A DNA stretch of 64,000 bases from NCBI RefSeq assembly GCF_016785085.1, contig NZ_JAENHO010000017.1:62001-126000 (forward strand), written 5' to 3'. This DNA is from Paractinoplanes lichenicola (GTDB taxonomy: Bacteria > Actinomycetota > Actinomycetes > Mycobacteriales > Micromonosporaceae). Shown here piece by piece: positions 58,590 to 64,000 of the stretch. The notes beneath the pieces were generated by a model. That model ran no database searches, had not been told where the DNA came from, and was given only the letters and a program-made list of their open reading frames with translations. The position numbers were made by a program, and so were the translations under genes. Each line of letters starts with the position of its first letter. Position 1 is the stretch's first letter.

Positions 58590-58840
58590 GTGAGTCCTCA
58601 CTTACCAATGTGACCCTGTCGCGCTCGCTGCCTGCGCCCGCCAGTGCCGCGCCCGCCAGGTCACCGACCCGAAAGGCTGATCCGACGTGAGTTGCCTGAG
58701 CGAGCGGCATCCACAAACTGCCCGATGTGAGTACTCACTTACCTACCGGAAGTTGACCCGCTCGCAGGCAGAAGCCCGACCCCACCCCCGATGCGTTACC
58801 GGACGAGTGCGATCCCCATCTCCCCGATGTGAGTACTCAC
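58590..58840. repeat. Three copies of a GTGAGTACTCAC palindrome
   Basis: GTGAGTCCTCAC (58590-58601), GTGAGTACTCAC (58727-58738) and GTGAGTACTCAC (58829-58840) share the flanks GAT before and TTACC after. GTGAGTACTCAC is a perfect 12-base palindrome of the kind bound by TetR-family repressors. In the last copy the frame starting at the GTG runs VSTHLPTRTRLEA for some 30 codons, like a broken TetR start. No intact TetR gene follows. Confidence 0.6.
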
Positions 58841-58998
58841 TTACCAACGAGAACTCGACTGGAGGCAAAGGAGAAGAGCCGAGGCGAGTGGAGGGCACGG
58901 AAAAAGGGGCCGGCCGCGGTGGTGGACGGCGGGTGAGAAAGGGTTGGCGGCGGGTGGAGACAGGTGAGAAGAAGGCCGCGGTGGGTGTTAGTCGGTGG

Positions 58999-59502
58999 TC
59001 AGCACCAGGCGGCGCCGTCGTGGGAGCCTCTTAGGGAGAGGCCGTAGACGTCTTCGGGTTCTGGTTTCTGGTCGGGTAGGCCGTTGAAGTCGCTGGGGAA
59101 CCAGACCGACAGATACACCGTGGTGCCGTCGATCTCCTTGGTCAGGCACGTGGCGGCGGCGCTGACGGCCAGGCCGTCGGACGGGATCGGGGTGCCGTCG
59201 CCCTGCCACTGCCAGCCGTCGGCGGTGGCGGCGTCGCGGTGGAATTTGATGATCTCGTCGCGGGTCAGGGTGCTGCGGAACTCGCGGCCCGCGTGGGCGA
59301 AACCGTCGTCGTCGTCGCAGCCGGAGCCGGCGCTGATCTCCTGGGCCTGGGCGGGGTGGACGGTGAGGATCGCGGAGTCGTCCAGCGTCACCGAGAAGTT
59401 CCTGTCGCGCTGGCTGCAGCCGTAGTCGAGCACGCCGCAGCCGGCCAGGCTCCCGGCACCCAGCAGCAACAGCGCGGCACCAGCCAGCCGTGTCGTGATC
59501 AC
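58999..59502 (-). CDS. Small secreted lipoprotein of unknown function
   Basis: 167 residues from a GTG. The signal peptide ends in a lipobox (SLAGC) at about residue 22, so the protein is lipid-anchored outside the membrane. The mature part is acidic, with Cys residues in DYGCSQ, GSGCDDDDG, AATCLTKE and the terminal AAWC, which could form two disulfides. The block EIIKFHRDAATADGWQWQGD resembles small actinomycete lipoproteins with an alpha/beta fold. I do not recognise a function. It faces away from the GH3 gene, with 215 bases between the starts. Confidence 0.75.
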   Translation of the reverse strand: MITTRLAGAALLLLGAGSLAGCGVLDYGCSQRDRNFSVTLDDSAILTVHPAQAQEISAGSGCDDDDGFAHAGREFRSTLTRDEIIKFHRDAATADGWQWQGDGTPIPSDGLAVSAAATCLTKEIDGTTVYLSVWFPSDFNGLPDQKPEPEDVYGLSLRGSHDGAAWC

Positions 59503-59624
59503 GGCGGCAGCATAGTGAGGACCGGCAACAAGGATCGAGGATGATCTCTTGACGGGCCGGGCGCGGCTCGGGTAGACAGTTCGTCAATTCGCCGAAACAC
59601 GGACGACATGTTCGCCGCCCCGTG

Positions 59625-59696
59625 TCGAAGCGCTTCGAATGGCGGTCGGCTGACAATCGAAGCCGATCTTGTGGGACGCCCGTTGAAGCGCTTCGA
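59625..59696 (+). promoter_or_regulatory. Two LacI-type operators before the GH3 gene
   Basis: TCGAAGCGCTTCGA (59625-59638, perfect palindrome) and TTGAAGCGCTTCGA (59683-59696) lie 58 bases apart and end 22 bases before the GH3 start. GAAGCGCTTC is a known core type for LacI-family sugar repressors. The LacI gene coupled to GH3 is the obvious regulator, and paired sites allow looping. Confidence 0.75.
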
Positions 59697-59717
59697 CGAA
59701 TGACCGGATGTGACCCC

Positions 59718-62465
59718 ATGAGCGAGAAACCGCTGTTCCGCCGGTACGACGCGCCGCTCGCCGAGCGCGTCGAGGACCTCCTCGCCCGGCTCACGCTGCC
59801 CGAAAAGGTGGCCATGCTGCACCAGCATCAGCCCGCGATCGACCGCCTCGGCATCGGCGCCTTCACCACCGGCACGGAGGCCCTGCACGGCCTGGCCTGG
59901 CTGGGCGAGGCCACGGTCTTCCCCCAGGCGATCGGCCTCGCCACGAGCTGGGACCTCGACCTCGTCCGCCGCGTAGGCGAAGCGACCGGCACGGAAGTGC
60001 GCGCCTCCCACCAGCAGGGCAAGGCCGGTCTCAACGTCTGGGCCCCGGTCGTCAACCCGCTGCGCGACCCGCGATGGGGCCGCAACGAGGAGGGCTACGC
60101 CGAGGACCCTTTCCTCACCGCGCTCATGGGCGACGCCTACGCCCGCGGCCTGGCCGGCGACCACCCCCGGGTCCTGCGCACCGCCCCCACCCTCAAACAC
60201 TTCCTCGGCTACAACAACGAGACCGACCGCTGCCTCACGTCGAGCAACCTCAGCCCCCGCGTGCTGCGCGAATACGAGCTCCCCGCCTACCGCACGGCCG
60301 TCGAGCGTGGCTCCGCGGTGGCCGTCATGGCGTCGTACAACCTGGTCAACGGCCGTCCCGCGCACGTCTCCCCCTATCTCGAGGACGAGCTACGCACCTG
60401 GACCGGCGACGAGATCTTCGTGGTCTCCGACGCCTACGCCCCGAGCAACCTGGCCGACCCGACGCAGCAGGCCTGGTTCCCCGATCACGCCGAGAGCCAC
60501 GCCGCGGCCCTGCGCGCGGGCATCGACAGCTTCACCGACGCCGACAAGCGCAGCGACGTCACGGTCGAGCGGATCACCGAGGCCCTGCGCCGCGAGCTGA
60601 TCAAGGAGGAGGACGTCGACCGGGCCGTGCGGCGGGCGCTGACGATCCGCGTCCGGCTCGGCGAGTTCGATCCGAGCGAGCACAACCCGTACGCGGAAAC
60701 CGCAGTTGATCTGAAGAAGCATCAGGAGCTGGCCCGCGAGGCCGCCCGCGAGTCGATCACGCTGCTGAAGTCGGAGTGCTGCCTGCTCCCGCTCGACCCC
60801 GCACGCCACAAGAGGGTCGCGGTGGTCGGCTCACACGCCGATCGCGCGTTCACCGATTGGTACAGCGGTTCCTTCCCGTACGCGGTGACCGCGCGCGCCG
60901 GTCTGGCCGAGGTCATGCCGGAGGTGCTGCACAGCGAGGGCGTGGATCGTGTCGTGCTCAAATTGGGAGCGCTCCATCTGGCCGCCGACGAGCACGGCGT
61001 ACGGCTGAGCCCGGAGCCCGCCGCGTTCGACCTGTTCGACTGGGGCAACGGCGTCGTCACCCTGCGGTCCACGCTGAACGGCAAGTTCCTGCGCGTGCAG
61101 AACGACAGGCTGGCCGCCGACTCGGACGGCCCCGGCGACTGGGTCGTCACCGAGATGTGGAAGCTGGAGCGCCGCCCCGACGGCTCGGTCGCGCTGCGCA
61201 CCCACAGCTCCCCCGGCAACCCGGACCGGGGCGCCGTCACCGCGCAGCTCACCCTGGGCCCTCGCGCGGCCCGTTTCACCCTCGAGACGATCGTCGACGG
61301 GGCGAGCGACGCGGCCGACCTGGCGGCGACGGCCGACGCCGTGATCGTGGTGGCCGGCAATCACCCGCTCGTCAACGGGCGCGAGACCGAGGACCGTACG
61401 GATCTCGAACTGCCACCGGCGCAGGACAGGCTGCTGCGCGAGGTGTACGCGGCCAACCGGAACACCGGCCTCGTGCTGATCTCGAGTTACCCGTACGCGA
61501 TCGGCTGGGCCGACACGCACCTGCCGGCCGTGCTGTGGATGTCGCACGGCGGTCAGGAGCTCGGCCACGCGCTGGCCGACGTGCTGACCGGGCGGGCCGA
61601 CCCGGGCGGCCGGCTGACCCAGACGTGGTATCGCAGCGCCTGCGAGCTGCCCGACATCCTCGACTACGACATCATCACCAACGACGCGACCTACCAGTAC
61701 TACCGCGGGACGCCGCTCTACCCCTTCGGGCACGGCCTCTCGTACGCGTCGTTCGACTACTCCAACCTCGACATCTCGCACACGACCGCCGCGGTGGGCG
61801 ACAAGGTCACCGTCACGGCCTGGGTCACCAACATCGGCAAGCGGGCCGGTTCCGAGGTCGTGCAGCTCTACACGCATCAGCAGGTGTCGCGGGTGAAGCA
61901 GCCGCTGCGCCGGTTGCGGGCGTTCGACAAGATCCGGCTCGAGCCCGGCCAGTCCTCGCTGGTCAGCTTCGAGCTGGACGTGGCCGACCTGTCCTTCTGG
62001 GACGTGACGTCGAACCGGTTCGTGGTCGAGACTGCGCGCCACAAGATCCTGGTCGGGCGCTCGGCCAGCGACATCCGGCTCACCGGCACCCTGCCCGTGC
62101 GAGGCAGCCGGGTCGGGGCGCAGAAGGCCGCCGACCGGACGATCCGGGCCGGCGACCACGACGAGTACAGCGGGATCACTTTGGTGGCGACAGGCGATCC
62201 CGTACGGGGTGAGGCCGTGCGCGCGACGGAGGACGGCGCGTGGTGCTGCCTCAACGGGACCGACCTTTCCGGCGTACGGGAAGTGGCCGTGGACGGCGAC
62301 GGCCCGGCCGTGACGCTGCGCCTCGACGACCCGTACGCGGGTGGGGAATTCGCCCTCGTGACCCCGGGATCGTCGGTCGCCGTGCCCGAGACCGAGGGCG
62401 TGCACGACCTCTACCTGGCCATGGACACCGGGAGCCGGATCAGCGCGATCACGTTCCGCTCGTGA
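59718..62465 (+). CDS. GH3 beta-glucosidase/beta-xylosidase with inserted beta-trefoil-like domain and C-terminal CBM-like domain
   Basis: 915 residues from the ATG at 59718. N-terminal GH3 barrel: LTLPEKVAMLHQHQ, TEALHGLAW, NVWAPVVNPLRDPRWGR, LKHFLGYNNE, and the nucleophile Asp in FVVSDAYAP near 236. The second domain (from ~355) is interrupted at about 437-505 by a block with repeated VTLRSTLNGKFLRVQN-like strands, resembling a fascin/trefoil fold. Then come PPAQDRLLREVY, YPFGHGLSYASFDYS and a fibronectin-like domain (SEVVQLYTHQQV). Residues ~810-915 look like a CBM6-type sheet. No signal peptide, so it should cleave imported oligosaccharides. The stop overlaps the LacI start (GTGA). Confidence 0.9.
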   Translation: MSEKPLFRRYDAPLAERVEDLLARLTLPEKVAMLHQHQPAIDRLGIGAFTTGTEALHGLAWLGEATVFPQAIGLATSWDLDLVRRVGEATGTEVRASHQQGKAGLNVWAPVVNPLRDPRWGRNEEGYAEDPFLTALMGDAYARGLAGDHPRVLRTAPTLKHFLGYNNETDRCLTSSNLSPRVLREYELPAYRTAVERGSAVAVMASYNLVNGRPAHVSPYLEDELRTWTGDEIFVVSDAYAPSNLADPTQQAWFPDHAESHAAALRAGIDSFTDADKRSDVTVERITEALRRELIKEEDVDRAVRRALTIRVRLGEFDPSEHNPYAETAVDLKKHQELAREAARESITLLKSECCLLPLDPARHKRVAVVGSHADRAFTDWYSGSFPYAVTARAGLAEVMPEVLHSEGVDRVVLKLGALHLAADEHGVRLSPEPAAFDLFDWGNGVVTLRSTLNGKFLRVQNDRLAADSDGPGDWVVTEMWKLERRPDGSVALRTHSSPGNPDRGAVTAQLTLGPRAARFTLETIVDGASDAADLAATADAVIVVAGNHPLVNGRETEDRTDLELPPAQDRLLREVYAANRNTGLVLISSYPYAIGWADTHLPAVLWMSHGGQELGHALADVLTGRADPGGRLTQTWYRSACELPDILDYDIITNDATYQYYRGTPLYPFGHGLSYASFDYSNLDISHTTAAVGDKVTVTAWVTNIGKRAGSEVVQLYTHQQVSRVKQPLRRLRAFDKIRLEPGQSSLVSFELDVADLSFWDVTSNRFVVETARHKILVGRSASDIRLTGTLPVRGSRVGAQKAADRTIRAGDHDEYSGITLVATGDPVRGEAVRATEDGAWCCLNGTDLSGVREVAVDGDGPAVTLRLDDPYAGGEFALVTPGSSVAVPETEGVHDLYLAMDTGSRISAITFRS

Positions 62466-63484
62466 CGCCACCCCCGGTCACGATCGCCGACGTCGCCCGG
62501 CACGCGGGGGTCTCGGCCAGCACGGTCTCCTACGTGCTCAGCGGCAAGCGGGCCATCTCGGCCGTGACCCGCGAGAAGGTGCTGGCCAGCGTGCGGGTGC
62601 TCGGCTTCCACCCGCACGCGGGGGCGCGGGCGCTGGCCGGCAACCGGTCGAACATCATCGCGCTCGCCCTGCCGCTGCGCGCGGGCATGAACGTGCCGGT
62701 GGTGATGCAGTTCGCGGCGGCGGTGGTCGACGCGGCCCGGTCCTGCGACTACGACGTGCTGCTGGTGACCGCCGACGAGGGGGCGGCGGGCCTGCGGCGC
62801 GTGGCGGGCAGCGCGCTCGTCGACGGCCTGATCCTGATGGACGTCGAGACCGACGACGAGCGCGTGCCCGCCCTGCGCGAGCTGAGCCGGCCCAGCGTGC
62901 TCATCGGGCTGCCCGCCGACCCGGCCGGGCTGGTCTGCGTCGACCTCGACTTCACCCGGGCGGGCGAGGTCTGCGTGGAGCATCTGGCCGCGCTCGGGCA
63001 TCGGCGGGTGGCGCTGCTCGGGGCGCCGCAGGCCGTGTACGACCGTGGGACCGGGTTCGCCCGCCGCACGCGCGAGGGCGTACGGGCGGCCGCCGCGCGG
63101 TGCGGGGTCGAGGCGTACGCCGTACCGCTGGAACCGCTCTTCCCCGCCGCCATGGCCGCGCTGGAGCCGATCGGGGACGCGACCGCCCTGATCGTGCACA
63201 ACGAGAGCGCCCTCGACCATGTGCTGACGGCGCTGCGGACGCTGGGCCGCAGCGTGCCCGGCGACGTGTCGGTGCTGGCCATCTGCCCCGACGACGTCGC
63301 GCTGGCGGCCACCCCGCACGTCACGAACGTGCAGGTGCCGGCGGCGGCGCTGGGCCGGCTGGCGGTCGAGCGCCTGCTCGCGCGGCACGACGGCGACGAC
63401 GTTCCCGCGGCCACCCTGCTGCCCCCGGCCCTGACCACGCGGCTGTCCTGTCACCCGCCCGGCCGTGCCGTCCGCCAGTTCTGA
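62462..63484 (+). CDS. LacI family transcriptional regulator of the GH3 operon
   Basis: 340 residues from the GTG at 62462, overlapping the GH3 stop by four bases. Helix-turn-helix at about 6-28 (VTIADVARHAGVSASTVSYVLSG), hinge GFHPHAGARALAGNRSN, then a periplasmic-binding-like effector domain: IIALALPLRAGMNVPVVMQF, GSALVDGLILMDVE, HLAALGHRRVALLG, DVSVLAICPDDVAL, TPHVTNVQVP. It is made in fixed ratio with the GH3 enzyme and probably represses its own operon through the two GAAGCGCTTC sites upstream, being released by a product sugar. Confidence 0.93.
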   Translation: MTPPPVTIADVARHAGVSASTVSYVLSGKRAISAVTREKVLASVRVLGFHPHAGARALAGNRSNIIALALPLRAGMNVPVVMQFAAAVVDAARSCDYDVLLVTADEGAAGLRRVAGSALVDGLILMDVETDDERVPALRELSRPSVLIGLPADPAGLVCVDLDFTRAGEVCVEHLAALGHRRVALLGAPQAVYDRGTGFARRTREGVRAAAARCGVEAYAVPLEPLFPAAMAALEPIGDATALIVHNESALDHVLTALRTLGRSVPGDVSVLAICPDDVALAATPHVTNVQVPAAALGRLAVERLLARHDGDDVPAATLLPPALTTRLSCHPPGRAVRQF

Positions 63485-63576
63485 ATGTGTCCTCCACGGC
63501 AGGAGAAAGGGGCGGGGATGAAACCAAAACCACGGCGGCTGGTTGATAATCGAAACATGATCATGAGGGATGCGCG

Positions 63577-63828
63577 ATGCCGAGCGGCGGGGTAGGCCGC
63601 ACCGTGGAGCTCACGCCGGACCAGCAGGAGCAGTTGCAGCAACTCTTGGAGCAGGAGTTACGCGATGCTCTGCGCGTCTCGCGGGAGCGCCACGACCCGG
63701 CGGCGGTGGCCGAGCTGGTCGCCGAACGCCGCCGGGCCCTCGAACGGTTAGCCGGCCGGGCCGCGCACGATGCGCAGGACCCGCTCGATGAGGATCTCGA
63801 GGGCGACGGGGTCGTCGAGCAACGCTGA
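63577..63828 (+). CDS. Small hypothetical charged helical protein
   Basis: 83 residues. GAGGGA lies about 7 bases before the ATG. The sequence is helical and highly charged (LTPDQQEQLQQLLEQELRDAL, AVAELVAERRRALERL), suggestive of a short coiled coil. There is no membrane segment or known motif. The last 81 bases overlap a frame on the opposite strand that runs off the right edge, so one of the two may be shorter than drawn. Not a recognised family. Confidence 0.5.
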   Translation: MPSGGVGRTVELTPDQQEQLQQLLEQELRDALRVSRERHDPAAVAELVAERRRALERLAGRAAHDAQDPLDEDLEGDGVVEQR

Positions 63829-64000
63829 CACCCGCTCCTCGCGTTCCGTTCCCGCCCCGGGCGCCCGGCCGATCTCGTCGGCCCCGGACCCGTGCAGGAA
63901 CAGTTCCCTCAGCACCGTCTCCACCGTGGCTGCGGCGTCCTCGCCCCGCCCCAGCCCGGCCCGGATGGCTTCGACGGCCACCGTGGCCAGATCGTCCGCC
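63748..64000 (-). CDS. Hypothetical protein (N-terminus beyond window)
   Basis: The frame enters from the right edge and stops at 63748; at least 83 residues are visible. Internal GTG at 63981 is a possible but not required start. The sequence is helical (VAVEAIRAGLGRGEDAAATVETVLRELFL, VSALLDDPVALEILIERVLRIV) with no motif I recognise. It overlaps the 3' end of the small + strand gene by 81 bases. The regular ALEILIERVL amphipathic pattern supports real coding, but without the N-terminus no function can be given. Confidence 0.5.
   Translation of the reverse strand, partial: ADDLATVAVEAIRAGLGRGEDAAATVETVLRELFLHGSGADEIGRAPGAGTEREERVSALLDDPVALEILIERVLRIVRGPAG

Noticed and set aside
58165..58716. 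Minus-strand frame downstream of the ROK gene
   Set aside because: It runs through the duplicated non-coding segment and shows no domain, start signal or codon pattern.

Overview
The window is very GC-rich DNA with many GTG starts and dense 4-base start/stop overlaps. It carries SigE-type sigma factors, Tat-dependent lipoproteins, GntR/LacI/ROK/TetR regulators and a large secreted glycosidase repertoire. This points to a soil or plant-associated actinomycete, most likely of the Micromonosporaceae (Actinoplanes-like). That placement is inferred from gene content; there is no rRNA in the window to confirm it.

Layout. 1-14.4 kb is mixed housekeeping and accessory DNA: a secreted DNRLRE-like protein cut by the left edge, an ankyrin protein, a DUF1062 protein, a quinone-reductase-like enzyme and a solitary lycopene cyclase. 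It also has a SigE-type sigma factor coupled to a membrane protein that looks like the FtsX extracellular domain. Then come a TetR divergent from a siderophore-interacting flavoprotein, a large PPOX/ferredoxin-reductase/ferredoxin fusion, an SDR, a DUF998 protein, and a CHASE-GGDEF cyclase coupled to an XRE-TPR regulator.

14.4-34.5 kb reads as a small-molecule catabolic island. It has a C-C-hydrolase-like alpha/beta hydrolase and a 2-oxoacid dehydrogenase (fused E1 plus E2). Divergent from these is VOC enzyme - GntR - two-subunit molybdenum hydroxylase. A succinate-semialdehyde-type dehydrogenase, an M24 enzyme and a 3-hydroxyisobutyrate-dehydrogenase-like enzyme follow, then a branched-chain-type ABC importer whose permease and ATPase are fused (LivM-LivG). 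The island ends with a divergent binding protein - MFS - LacI operon. TTGGATCCAA palindromes (GntR side) and a CGCAA-N4-TTGCG palindrome (LacI side) are the candidate switches. The substrate is not determined; an aromatic or N-heterocyclic compound is the best guess.

34.6-37.7 kb holds a second membrane-protein/sigma-factor pair, a small secreted protein and a serine/threonine kinase. 37.7-63.5 kb is a plant-glycan utilisation region: secreted GH43, GH127 and an (alpha/alpha)6 hydrolase in one operon behind LacI-type operators; GH95 with a fuconolactonase-like enzyme nearby; GH42 with a sugar ABC importer under a divergent ROK regulator; and GH3 coupled to its LacI regulator behind two GAAGCGCTTC operators. 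Together these suit use of arabinose-, galactose-, fucose- and glucose/xylose-containing cell-wall polymers.

The window is rich in non-coding or semi-coding repeats: 15-, 18-, 20-, 33-, 37-, 45- and 66-bp arrays, a 740-bp C-rich tract, a four-run G-quadruplex motif, clusters of DnaA-box-like sites and three copies of a GTGAGTACTCAC palindrome. No tRNA, rRNA, insertion sequence or CRISPR array was recognised.
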